From Shimia sp. R9_2 (GTDB lineage Bacteria > Pseudomonadota > Alphaproteobacteria > Rhodobacterales > Rhodobacteraceae), in assembly GCF_017743735.1 (NCBI RefSeq), contig NZ_JAGHRO010000002.1:744001-808000 (forward strand): a stretch of 64,000 bases of DNA, given 5' to 3'. The position numbers were made by a program, and so were the translations under genes. Positions 56,507 to 64,000 of the stretch are shown here, piece after piece. Under the pieces are notes generated by a model. It was not told the DNA's origin and ran no database searches. It worked only from the letters and a program-made list of their open reading frames with translations. How positions within the stretch are numbered: position 1 is the stretch's first letter; each line of letters opens with the position of its first letter.

Positions 56507-56953
56507 TCAGGTGCGGCGCAGACGGATCACCACGTCGATCTTGGAGATCTCGGCACCCTCAGGCGCATCGGGCAGGCGCGCGATCTTCAGCTCTTCAGAG
56601 GGCGCGTCGGTCAGAATACGGTCATCTTCCCAGAAGAAATGCGGGTGATCGCCGGTGTTGGTGTCAAAATAGCTTTTGGCACCATCCACGGTGATTTCCT
56701 GCATCAGCCCCGCATCACAGAACGCGCGCAGGGTGTTGTAGACCGTCGCCAGAGACACGCGATCCCCGGAATCCTGCACAGAGGCATAAAGGCTCTCGGC
56801 CGTCACATGCCGGTCATTGCCATCGCCCACCAACAGCGCTGCCAACGCCACCCGCTGCCGGGTCGGGCGCAGACCACCGGAGGCCAGCCACTTAGTCCCC
56901 ACGCGGGTGGGGTCATCGGAGATATGTGCCTGTGTGCCGTCTGTCGTGCTCAT
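56507..56953 (-). CDS. irr: Fur-family regulator, Irr type
   Basis: 148 residues: winged helix with [15 protein letters not shown] and [19 protein letters not shown], then a metal/haem region with [11 protein letters not shown]. The absence of the C-terminal CxxC pairs of many Fur proteins and the position next to fabA suggest Irr, the iron/haem-responsive regulator of Rhizobiales and Rhodobacterales. The HHH haem motif of rhizobial Irr is only partial here. Divergent from fabA. Confidence 0.78.
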   Translation of the reverse strand: MSTTDGTQAHISDDPTRVGTKWLASGGLRPTRQRVALAALLVGDGNDRHVTAESLYASVQDSGDRVSLATVYNTLRAFCDAGLMQEITVDGAKSYFDTNTGDHPHFFWEDDRILTDAPSEELKIARLPDAPEGAEISKIDVVIRLRRT

Positions 56954-57003
56954 GGGTCAAATCCTGCTTGTGCGCGTCATGTTTAGCGCAGCCTTAGGGG
57001 CAG

Positions 57004-57015
57004 TTTCAATTGAAA
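57004..57015. promoter_or_regulatory. Palindrome between irr and fabA
   Basis: TTTCAATTGAAA is a perfect 12-base palindrome 51 bases before irr and about 130 before fabA. It does not match the known iron-control element of Irr well, so the regulator is open. Confidence 0.3.
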
Positions 57016-57143
57016 ATGAGTCGCAACACCAGATGTCGCACCTCCAAAGTGCTTCTTTTGCGGCACGAGAGCCGCCTTGCAGGAGTATAGGAGCAAGTGC
57101 TAGAGGGGTCCAAATCAAGATAGATGGACAAGGGACTCCCAGA

Positions 57144-57653
57144 ATGGCCGACTACCCAACGAGCTTTGACAAAGACGATCTGCTGAAATGCGCCCGTGGC
57201 GAGCTCTTTGGTCCCGGCAACGCACAGCTCCCTGCCCCGCCCATGCTGATGATGGACCGCATCACCGAGGTTTCCAGCGACGGCGGCGCCCATGGCAAAG
57301 GCCACATTCTGGCAGAATTCGACATCACGCCCGACCTCTGGTTCTTTGACTGCCACTTCCCCAACAACCCGATCATGCCCGGCTGTCTGGGTCTCGATGG
57401 CCTGTGGCAGCTGACCGGTTTCAACCTCGGCTGGCGCGGCTGGACCGGCCGCGGCTACGCGCTGGGTGTGGGTGAAGTGAAACTCAAAGGCATGGTGCGC
57501 CCGGACCGTAAGATGCTGACTTATAAGATCGACTTCACCAAAGCCGTCCAAACCCGCCGCCTGACCATGGGCGTGGCCGACGGCATCGTCGAAGCCGACG
57601 GCGAAGTGATCTACGAAGTCAAAGACATGAAGGTTGCGCTCAGCGAGAGCTGA
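57144..57653 (+). CDS. fabA: 3-hydroxydecanoyl-ACP dehydratase/isomerase
   Basis: Dehydrates 3-hydroxydecanoyl-ACP and isomerises trans-2 to cis-3, the entry to unsaturated fatty acids without oxygen. 169 residues with the catalytic-histidine segment [25 protein letters not shown] and [14 protein letters not shown] near the start. ATG at 57144 is chosen on family length; the frame is open further upstream. Works with fabB just downstream. Confidence 0.96.
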   Translation: MADYPTSFDKDDLLKCARGELFGPGNAQLPAPPMLMMDRITEVSSDGGAHGKGHILAEFDITPDLWFFDCHFPNNPIMPGCLGLDGLWQLTGFNLGWRGWTGRGYALGVGEVKLKGMVRPDRKMLTYKIDFTKAVQTRRLTMGVADGIVEADGEVIYEVKDMKVALSES

Positions 57654-57681
57654 TCTGCAGCGACATGTGAGGAAAAGGAAG

Positions 57682-57702
57682 AGGCCCTGCGGGGCCTTTT
57701 TT
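57682..57702 (+). terminator. Terminator after fabA
   Basis: Stem AGGCCC / GGGCCT with a 4-base loop followed by TTTTTTG, 29 bases past the stop. Confidence 0.85.
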
Positions 57703-57798
57703 GTTGGCGGAAGAGTGCTTTTGCGAAGGGGCGTGTTCAAGCCCTCATGACTAGACCTATGCTTAAAGAGACACTTGCTCCTTGTCCGCGACAGCCTG

Positions 57799-58776
57799 TT
57801 ACCTACACCCAGACCACTGCCCGATTTCCAAAATCCGCCCTACGTCCAGCATCACCCGACCCGACTGAATATACTCCTCATCGGAAACCAGAGACTGAGC
57901 TGGGCTTGCGAACGGAAATGGAAACAAGACCCCCTTGGGGGCAGCATACGCTCCGCTCGCGAGACAATACTGTAAGTCATGCGGCGCACAGGTTTGCTGA
58001 CAAAAATTGACCAAAGGCTCAAATTCTGGCAACGCGCCAACTGCATCGGCGATCTCAGAGCGCAACTGTGGATCTTCTGGGAGCGTTATCCCGGCTTCAC
58101 CAATTGGAAAAGATCCAATACTCGCAAGAGTGTTCTGGTTAGATTGCAAACTGAGACCATGAGCAAAATCAGCTTGCTGCACACTGTACTCCGTTGAACC
58201 TGCGCTTTTTGATGCCGTATCTACCAAAAACTGCCCTAAAACGTAACGTCCTGCAGCACCAAAATCTGCTTCGTGGCTCACAAGTAGCTGCGCGACCGAA
58301 AACCCATGTTCGCCGAACAGAAGCGGTTTCATGTATAAGAGCGCCATCTTGTATTCGCCATGTGCAATCAATTCCTCAAGATACTGGACGGGATTCGATG
58401 CGCTGGCAGCCGAAGATTGAAACGCCCACATGGCGGCAGCCAAGTCGCTTTCATTGGAGGCACTTTTTAGCCAATCACGTCCTGACAATCCCTTAGGCTC
58501 CCGAAACAACGACACACGCTCTTTGCGGTCTAGCTTCTCGGAAACATGCCCACTCAAATGTGGTGTCTGCGCAATTCTGGACAACAAAATCTTTGCAGCA
58601 ACATTCCCTCCTCGGGATAACTCTGCAAGGGTTTGCAGCGCATCCAGATCACTCCCCTGCAGCCACATAGTCTTCGCGCGCTCAAAGTCAGCAGCATTTG
58701 CGCCATCAACCACTTCAGCAGAAGCGCTGCAAATCCCCACCACGGATATCCAAGCTATGACAAAAAACAGTTTCAT
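57799..58776 (-). CDS. Exported protein of unknown function between fabA and fabB
   Basis: 325 residues with a signal peptide (MKLFFVIAWISVVGICSASA). The body is helical and alanine/leucine-rich with loosely repeated units (DALQTLAELSRGGNVAAKILLSRIA), perhaps a degenerate Sel1/TPR-like array. The C-terminal third has a cysteine cluster (VNFCQQTCAPHDLQYC). GC content and codon use look lower than in neighbours. It lies antisense within the fab block, which suggests a later insertion. No family recognised. The start is at 58776 rather than the longer frame to 58857. Confidence 0.6.
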   Translation of the reverse strand: MKLFFVIAWISVVGICSASAEVVDGANAADFERAKTMWLQGSDLDALQTLAELSRGGNVAAKILLSRIAQTPHLSGHVSEKLDRKERVSLFREPKGLSGRDWLKSASNESDLAAAMWAFQSSAASASNPVQYLEELIAHGEYKMALLYMKPLLFGEHGFSVAQLLVSHEADFGAAGRYVLGQFLVDTASKSAGSTEYSVQQADFAHGLSLQSNQNTLASIGSFPIGEAGITLPEDPQLRSEIADAVGALPEFEPLVNFCQQTCAPHDLQYCLASGAYAAPKGVLFPFPFASPAQSLVSDEEYIQSGRVMLDVGRILEIGQWSGCR

Positions 58777-58951
58777 AATGCCGCCTATCAACCAAGAATT
58801 GATTGCACCATGATGTGACGCATCCAAGGCTGCAAGCTCGAATTGAAGCCCACCCATTGTCTAGAGTGTGTGCATGTCTCATCCCCAACCCACCTTGCGC
58901 CCTGCCCTCTCAATGCCTAGTAAGACAACAGCAAACTAAGGGAGAGCGCAC

Positions 58952-60181
58952 ATGCGTCGCGTCGTCGTTACCGGACTGGGTATCGTTTCCTCGATCGGCA
59001 CCAATGCCGAAGAAGTCACCGCCTCGCTGAAAGCGGGCAAATCTGGCATCTCTGCCAGCCCGGAAATGAGTGAGCACGGCTTCCGCAGCCAGATCGCCGG
59101 TCATATTGACATCGACCCCAAGGAACATGTGGACAAGCGCACCCTGCGCTTCATGGGCCCCGGTGCCGCTTATGCCCATATCGCCATGAGCCAAGCGATT
59201 GCCGATTCCGGCCTCGCCGAAGATCAGGTTGTGAACGAGCGTACCGGTCTTGTGGCTGGCTCCGGCGGCCCTTCGACATCCTCCATGCTGGTTGCGCATC
59301 AAACCGTGGAGAAAACCGGTGCGACCAAGCGCATCGGGCCTTTTGCCGTGCCAAAATGCATGAGCTCGACCATTTCGGCGAACCTCGCCACCGCTTTTAA
59401 GATCAAAGGCATCAACTACTCCATCACCTCCGCCTGCTCGACCTCGCTGCACTGCATCGGCAACGCCGCAGAGCAGATCATGATGGGCAAGCAGGATGTG
59501 ATGTTTGCCGGCGGCGGTGAAGAGCTCGACTGGACCCTGTCCTGTCTGTTTGATGCCATGGGCGCGATGAGCAGCAAGTATAATGACACGCCTGAAAAAG
59601 CCTCCCGCGCCTTTGATGAAGACCGCGACGGTTTTGTGATCTCCGGCGGTGGCGGCATTGTGGTGCTCGAAGATCTGGAGCACGCACTGGCCCGCGGCGC
59701 AAAAATCTACGCCGAAGTGACCGGTTTTGCCGCGACCTCGGATGGTCACGACATGGTGGCCCCATCCGGCGAAGGCGGCGAGCGCGCCATGCGTTTGGCG
59801 CTGTCCACCCTGCCTGAGGGGCGCAAAGTGGATTACATCAACGCACACGGCACCTCCACGCCTGTGGGGGATGTGGGAGAAGTCGAGGCCGCCCGCCGCG
59901 TCTTTGGCGCAGGCAATGTGCCACCGATCTCCTCCACCAAATCCATGACCGGCCACGCACAGGGCGCGGCAGGCGCGCTGGAGGCAATCTTCTGCCTTCT
60001 GATGCTCGATCAGGATTTCATCGCCCCGTCGATCAACGTGGACACACTGGCCACCGGCATCGAGCCGGGCGAAGTGGCGACCTCTTTGGTGGAGAACGCG
60101 GGCCTTGATAGCGTGATGACCAACAGCTTCGGCTTTGGCGGCACCAACGGCTCCATGGTTCTCAGCAAATACAAAGGGTAA
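58952..60181 (+). CDS. fabB: Beta-ketoacyl-ACP synthase I
   Basis: Elongates acyl-ACP, including the cis-3-decenoyl product of FabA. 409 residues: MRRVVVTGLGIVSSIG start, catalytic cysteine in TSACSTSLHC near residue 161, and histidines in NAHGTSTPVGD and MTGHAQGAAGA. FabB rather than FabF is indicated by the fabA/fabI context and the VPKCMSSTISANLATAF stretch. Start preceded by AAGGGAGAG; fabI follows after 4 bases. Confidence 0.95.
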   Translation: MRRVVVTGLGIVSSIGTNAEEVTASLKAGKSGISASPEMSEHGFRSQIAGHIDIDPKEHVDKRTLRFMGPGAAYAHIAMSQAIADSGLAEDQVVNERTGLVAGSGGPSTSSMLVAHQTVEKTGATKRIGPFAVPKCMSSTISANLATAFKIKGINYSITSACSTSLHCIGNAAEQIMMGKQDVMFAGGGEELDWTLSCLFDAMGAMSSKYNDTPEKASRAFDEDRDGFVISGGGGIVVLEDLEHALARGAKIYAEVTGFAATSDGHDMVAPSGEGGERAMRLALSTLPEGRKVDYINAHGTSTPVGDVGEVEAARRVFGAGNVPPISSTKSMTGHAQGAAGALEAIFCLLMLDQDFIAPSINVDTLATGIEPGEVATSLVENAGLDSVMTNSFGFGGTNGSMVLSKYKG

Positions 60182-60185
60182 CGCC

Positions 60186-60977
60186 ATGACAGGTGTGTTG
60201 GCGGGCAAGCGCGGCCTGATTATGGGCGTCGCAAACGAGCGCTCGATTGCATGGGGCATCGCCCGCGCCATGCATGAGGCCGGAGCCGAGCTCGCCTTCA
60301 CCTACCAAGGCAACGCCTTTGGCAAGCGGGTCAAACCGCTTGTCGAAAGTGTCGGCAGCGATCTGCTGCTCGACGTGGATGTGACCGATGATGCCTCGCT
60401 CGATGCGGCCTTTGCCCAACTGGCAGACGCATGGCCCACCATCGACTTTGTGGTGCATGCGATTGCCTATTCAGACCGCAACGAGCTGACCGGGCGCTTT
60501 GTTGACACCACACGGGACAACTTCAAGAATTCGCTGGATATTTCCTGCTATTCCCTGATCGAAGTCGCCCGCCGCGCCCATCCGATGATGGCGGAAAACG
60601 GCGGCACCATCCTGACCCTGACCTATCAGGGCGCAAACCGCGTGACCCCATTCTACAACGTCATGGGTGTCGCCAAAGCTGCCCTTGAAAGCGCCGCGCG
60701 CTATCTGGCCAATGATCTTGGCCCTGACGGCATCCGCGTCAACGCGATCTCGCCGGGGCCGATGAAAACCCTGGCTGGGGCCGCCATCGGCGGCGCACGC
60801 GCCACCTTCAAACACGCCGAGCAGAACGCCCCGCTGCGCGCCAATGCAACGCTTGATGCCGTGGGCGGCACCGCCGTCTATCTAGCCTCTGACGCAGGCG
60901 CCTGCACCACCGGCGAAGTGCTGCGTGTGGATGGCGGCTTTCACGTGCTGGGCATGCCGCTGACGGAAAACCTCTAG
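60186..60977 (+). CDS. fabI: Enoyl-ACP reductase (FabI type)
   Basis: NADH-dependent reduction of enoyl-ACP. 263 residues of the SDR-related FabI family: GKRGLIMGVANERSIAWGIA, LTLTYQGANRV, catalytic tyrosine and lysine in YNVMGVAKAAL (about Y157, K164), and GPMKTLAGAAIGG. The frame is open upstream inside fabB; ATG at 60186 gives the family start. fabB and fabI form an operon. Its end overlaps the convergent next gene by 4 bases. Confidence 0.95.
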   Translation: MTGVLAGKRGLIMGVANERSIAWGIARAMHEAGAELAFTYQGNAFGKRVKPLVESVGSDLLLDVDVTDDASLDAAFAQLADAWPTIDFVVHAIAYSDRNELTGRFVDTTRDNFKNSLDISCYSLIEVARRAHPMMAENGGTILTLTYQGANRVTPFYNVMGVAKAALESAARYLANDLGPDGIRVNAISPGPMKTLAGAAIGGARATFKHAEQNAPLRANATLDAVGGTAVYLASDAGACTTGEVLRVDGGFHVLGMPLTENL

Positions 60978-62029
60978 GCCGAGGCCGCCTCCAGCTCCGC
61001 ACCAATGGCCTGCAGGATCTCTGCCGCACCGCCTTGGCGCACACGGGCCACACCGGCACCAGCCCATTGCGCGCCAAAGCCCGCTTCGCCCGCCGATTTC
61101 GCCGCCGCGTTCAGCGCTTTGGCCACATCATAGGCCACCGGATAATCCGGCAAGCGCGCGCCGAGCTGTTCCCCCAGCGCCACATATTTGTTCTGCAAAC
61201 ACCGCGCCGGACGCCCAGACAGCACCGGCGTCAGCACCGGAGGCCGCAACGCCTCATCCCTGAGCGCTGCGCGGTATCCCGCATCTGCCGCCGATTCCGC
61301 GCTGTCCAGAAACGCAGTGCCAAGCTGCGCCACAGTGGCGCCCGCCGCCAAGGCCCGCGCCACATCCGCACCATCCATCAGGCCACCGGCGGCAATGACC
61401 GGCACCTCAACCGCCCCTGCCAACTGCCGCACAAGCGCCAGCGTTGGCAGCGCCGCATCTTCCGCATCCGGATCAAACACGCCTCGGTGCCCACCCGCCT
61501 CGATGCCCTGCGCCACAACCGCATCCACGCCCGCCGCCTGACAGGCCAAGGCTTCGGCCACACTGGTGGCGCTGGCGAAAACCAGATTGCCCGCCGCCTG
61601 CAGCTCTTTGATCCAACCCTCATCCGGCAGACCGAAGTGCAGGCTCACCACACCGGGCTTTTCCTCCAGAAACATCTCACACATGGCCCGATCCACGGCG
61701 AAGCTCTGATAGATTTCATGCAGCGCGTCCGGCGGCTTGGCTTCAAAACCAGCAAAGGTCGGCGCAAGCGCATCAAGCCAGGCCGCTTCCACATCCGCAT
61801 CGCGCACAGCGGGCGCATGACAGAACACATTGGCATTGATCGGGCGCTCCGTCAGGGCCCGCGCCTGCCGCAGCATCGCCCGTGCCACCTCCACACCGGC
61901 TGAACCAAGCCCCAGCGCGCCCAAACCGCCCGCATTGCTGACCGCTGCCGCCATTTCCGGCGTGGACACCCCCGCCATCGGGGCCTGAAACAGGGGCCAC
62001 TTAAGCCCCAACCGCGTGACCAAATCCAT
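60974..62029 (-). CDS. Nitronate monooxygenase-family flavoprotein
   Basis: 351 residues, FMN-dependent TIM-barrel of the 2-nitropropane dioxygenase/NMO family: LFQAPMAGVSTPEMAAAVSNAGGLGALGLG, VVAQGIEAGGHRG, VPVIAAGGLMDGADVARALAAGATVAQLGTAFL. Some relatives are enoyl-ACP reductases of the FabK type, of note because the gene adjoins fabI, but the class I NMO pattern GIEAGGHRG is the better match. GGAGGAG upstream of 62029 sets the start. Confidence 0.85.
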   Translation of the reverse strand: MDLVTRLGLKWPLFQAPMAGVSTPEMAAAVSNAGGLGALGLGSAGVEVARAMLRQARALTERPINANVFCHAPAVRDADVEAAWLDALAPTFAGFEAKPPDALHEIYQSFAVDRAMCEMFLEEKPGVVSLHFGLPDEGWIKELQAAGNLVFASATSVAEALACQAAGVDAVVAQGIEAGGHRGVFDPDAEDAALPTLALVRQLAGAVEVPVIAAGGLMDGADVARALAAGATVAQLGTAFLDSAESAADAGYRAALRDEALRPPVLTPVLSGRPARCLQNKYVALGEQLGARLPDYPVAYDVAKALNAAAKSAGEAGFGAQWAGAGVARVRQGGAAEILQAIGAELEAASA

Positions 62030-62277
62030 GAGCACTCCTCCTTGCCCTCACGCTACTGCAGCGCAGCCAAAAGAAAACCCGTGAAACGTCACCGCGCGGA
62101 TCTTTTGACACGGCTCACCCGACAATGCCGCGTGCCTTCTCTCATTTGACAAGGTGTAAAGCCTTTCAAATTTTACATAACGGGACGCCCCAAACAGCAT
62201 AACGCGTCCCCTTGGAACCCCGGTTTTGGGCGCAATATAGAGGGCTTCATTTTGTCTTTGCCCGGACGTTCTTTAAA

Positions 62278-62604
62278 ATGCAGCTTTATACACTCTTATT
62301 GGCCATCACTGGCGTGGCATTCATGGTCTTTCTGGCCGCGAATATCCTCAGCGACACCCCGCGTTTGAAAAAGCTTGAGCCGCTGTTTGTCGGCCTCAGT
62401 TTGGGCATCGTGTTCTGGGCGCTGCTCACCTCCTCCACCGGCAAATCGGAACCGTTTTCCGAAAGCATCGCCCATGCCAATTTGTCCAAGCTGCAATGGG
62501 CCTCTTCCTGCCCGGCCAAGGCAGGTGGGCCGCTGACGCAGCAAGGCAATTTTCAATGTTGCCCCGCGAAAGAGCCCAACTCCGTCGCCTGCCTGCATCG
62601 TTAA
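62278..62604 (+). CDS. Small membrane protein of unknown function
   Basis: 108 residues. Two hydrophobic segments (about 3-24, LYTLLLAITGVAFMVFLAANI; about 38-56, LFVGLSLGIVFWALLTS), then a polar tail with cysteines (SSCPAKAGG, QCCPAKEPN). ATG at 62278 is preferred to the longer frame from 62212 because it starts at the membrane segment. Ribosome site weak. Family not recognised. Confidence 0.55.
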   Translation: MQLYTLLLAITGVAFMVFLAANILSDTPRLKKLEPLFVGLSLGIVFWALLTSSTGKSEPFSESIAHANLSKLQWASSCPAKAGGPLTQQGNFQCCPAKEPNSVACLHR

Positions 62605-62610
62605 GGCAAC

Positions 62611-62637
62611 AAAAAAGCCCGCCATAAAAGACGGGCT
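62611..62637 (-). terminator. Terminator after the FKBP gene
   Basis: Minus strand: AGCCCGTC, short loop, GGCGGGCT, then TTTTTG; one mismatch in the stem. It lies between the convergent small membrane protein and FKBP genes and may serve both. Confidence 0.8.
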
Positions 62638-62664
62638 CTTCGCTGAATTCTACTGAGCACAGGT

Positions 62665-63093
62665 TCAGTTGATCGAGACCAGCTCGATCGCAAAGGTCAG
62701 ATCTTTGCCCGCCAGCATGTGGTTGGCATCCAACTTCACGATCTCTTCGGTGATCTCAACCACGGTCACAGGCACAACCTGACCTGTCGGGGATTGCATC
62801 TGCAGCTGCAGGCCGATTTCCAGCGGGATCTCTGCCGGGATCTGCTCACGCGGCACATCCTGTACGGCTTCGTCATGACGCGGGCCATAGGCCTGATCCG
62901 CCGGGATCTCTGCGACTTTCTTGTCACCCACACTCATACCATCCACGGCGCTGTCAAAGCCCGCGATCACCTGACCGGAGCCAAGGGTGAACTCCAGCGG
63001 ATCGCGCCCTTCAGAGCTGTCAAAAACAGACCCGTCACTCAGGGTGCCAGTGTAGTGGATGCGGACGGTGTCGCCCGATTTCGCTGCGGTCAT
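62665..63093 (-). CDS. SlyD-like FKBP peptidyl-prolyl isomerase
   Basis: 142 residues: FKBP domain VRIHYTGTLSDGSVFDSSEGRDPLEFTLGSGQVI with the SlyD-type insert-in-flap region and a C-terminal half (VKLDANHMLAGKDLTFAIELVSI) that matches SlyD proteins. The His-rich metal tail of E. coli SlyD is missing. Cytoplasmic folding helper. ATG at 63093 is used; an ATG four codons upstream is possible. Confidence 0.9.
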   Translation of the reverse strand: MTAAKSGDTVRIHYTGTLSDGSVFDSSEGRDPLEFTLGSGQVIAGFDSAVDGMSVGDKKVAEIPADQAYGPRHDEAVQDVPREQIPAEIPLEIGLQLQMQSPTGQVVPVTVVEITEEIVKLDANHMLAGKDLTFAIELVSIN

Positions 63094-63233
63094 AAAATGT
63101 CCCATCTGTCAGCATGTCCCGACCAAAGCGTCGGCTTTAAAGGCGCACCCTATAGACCTTGGTGTTAATTGGCAAACAGGCCTTTTCGCCCTGCGTCAAA
63201 CCTGCCAGTCTGCACTTTAAATGGGAGGATCAC

Positions 63234-63920
63234 ATGGCCATCACAACTTGTGTTTTTGACGCTTACGGCACGCTTTTTGACGTCGCCGCCGCCGCGCGGG
63301 AAGCCGCAAGCGAACCGGGACGAGAGGCTTTTGCGGCGCATTGGATGGATGTCGCAAACAACTGGCGTCTCAAACAGCTGCAATACACATGGCTGCGCGC
63401 CGTGGCAGATGCCCACACCGATTTCTGGGAAGTCACCCAAAACGGTCTGGACTGGGCGCTGGAGTCCTCGGGCCTGCAGGGCGATGCTAAGCTGCGCGAG
63501 CGCCTTCTGGCGCTTTACTGGGAGCTTTCGGCCTACCCCGAAGTGCCCGCCATGCTGGCCAAACTGAAGGCCGCCGGTTTCAACACCGCAATCCTGTCCA
63601 ATGGCTCGCCTGACATGCTCAACGGCGCGGTGCAGTCGGCGCAGGTTGGCGAATTTCTGGATGATGTGCTCAGCGTCGAAGATGTGGGCATCTTCAAACC
63701 CGCCGCCTCCGTCTATGACCTTGTTGGCAAGCGGTTCAACTGCGCCAAAGACGAGGTGCTCTTTGTTTCCTCCAATGGCTGGGACGCAGGCTGCGCCACC
63801 GGCTACGGCTTCACCACCGCCTGGGTCAACCGCGCAGGCGAACCGGTGGACCGCCTGCCCTGGCAACCGGCTCATATTCTGTCCGACCTGACCACCATCC
63901 CCGATCTTGCGAGCCCCTGA
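63234..63920 (+). CDS. HAD-family haloacid dehalogenase, type II
   Basis: 228 residues of the L-2-haloacid dehalogenase type: nucleophile aspartate in VFDAYGTLFDV (D9), the LSNGSPDMLNGAV motif, the lysine in VGIFKPAASVYD, and the late VSSNGWDAGCATGYG with SSNxxD. It likely hydrolyses 2-haloalkanoates. ATG at 63234 follows GGGAGGA; the longer frame from 63159 lacks that. The next gene starts on its stop codon (TGATG). Confidence 0.9.
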   Translation: MAITTCVFDAYGTLFDVAAAAREAASEPGREAFAAHWMDVANNWRLKQLQYTWLRAVADAHTDFWEVTQNGLDWALESSGLQGDAKLRERLLALYWELSAYPEVPAMLAKLKAAGFNTAILSNGSPDMLNGAVQSAQVGEFLDDVLSVEDVGIFKPAASVYDLVGKRFNCAKDEVLFVSSNGWDAGCATGYGFTTAWVNRAGEPVDRLPWQPAHILSDLTTIPDLASP

Positions 63921-64000
63921 TGCCCCATTTCACCACGTCTGATGGCCTGTCGATCTACTTTGACGACACCGGCGGCAACGGCCCCGCTGTGCTCTGCCTC
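63920..64000 (+). CDS. Alpha/beta hydrolase, 5' end only
   Basis: 27 codons before the window ends: MPHFTTSDGLSIYFDDTGG...GPAVLCL. The pattern (polar start, DG...I/L-YFDD-G, then a hydrophobic strand) is the common N-terminus of alpha/beta-fold hydrolases, which often lies beside a haloacid dehalogenase gene. It overlaps the HAD stop by one base, so coupled. Confidence 0.6.
   Translation, partial: MPHFTTSDGLSIYFDDTGGNGPAVLCL

Noticed and set aside
60974-62029. FabK enoyl-ACP reductase instead of nitronate monooxygenase
   Set aside because: The family overlap is real and fabI is adjacent, but the GIEAGGHRG segment and length suit class I NMO better and a FabI is already present.

Overview
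This GC-rich window looks like chromosome from a marine alphaproteobacterium of the Rhodobacterales (Roseobacter group). The evidence is gene content and order: a SAM/SAH-type riboswitch before metK (a class known from this order), the irr / fabA-fabB-fabI block, the miaB-phoH-ybeY-CBS-lnt-metK series, a CP4-like class II EPSP synthase, a frcBCAK/frcR sugar locus, and a nirKV/norCBQD denitrification island. I see no rRNA, tRNA, CRISPR array, transposase or phage gene. No closest species can be named from reading alone.

Layout. 1-286: the 5' part of an exported SPOR-like protein. 364-5998 (minus): a compact nucleoside-salvage operon, VOC/bicupin protein-cdd-deoA-deoB-add-upp, with most junctions overlapping or abutting and a RutR-like palindrome at its head. 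6165-13616: central carbon and cofactor genes (malic enzyme fused to a phosphotransacetylase domain, YceI, propionyl-CoA synthetase behind TTTGCAAA repeats, NAD kinase, glyA). 13688-22983: partial denitrification. A NorCBQD operon, two tiny membrane-protein genes and nnrS run left, a Crp/Fnr NO-type regulator sits in the middle, and nirK-nirV run right. Nitrate reductase and N2O reductase are not in the window. 22993-27954: an FrcBCA-type sugar ABC importer with FrcK-like kinase and ROK repressor FrcR.

28096-42698 is the most unusual stretch. It begins with a membrane-fusion protein with a degenerate PilZ-like region, an Alg8-like glycosyltransferase, an AlgD-like GDP-mannose dehydrogenase and a large RTX protein. 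Together these resemble the synthesis core of an alginate-type polyuronate without the outer-membrane, acetylation, epimerase or lyase genes. Next come a NarL-type regulator, a cysteine-less molybdopterin-fold periplasmic protein with a hybrid kinase, and a kinase with two tandem solute-binding domains plus a one-domain response regulator. This may be a signal-controlled matrix locus, but that link is inferred from position only.

42813-54141 (minus) is housekeeping: aroA, trmB, a BASS transporter, metK with its riboswitch, lnt, CBS protein, ybeY and phoH, then an envelope pair (lipoprotein and OmpA-like protein sharing a two-cysteine module), then miaB. Two copies of a GC-rich hairpin repeat lie next to trmB and between phoH and ybeY. 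54285-64000 holds an unrecognised protein, a quinone-oxidoreductase-like enzyme, irr, fabA, fabB, fabI (anaerobic-type unsaturated fatty acid synthesis), a nitronate monooxygenase-like enzyme, two unknown proteins, a SlyD-like isomerase, a HAD dehalogenase and the start of an alpha/beta hydrolase.

All calls come from reading the DNA and translations by eye; no database search was possible.
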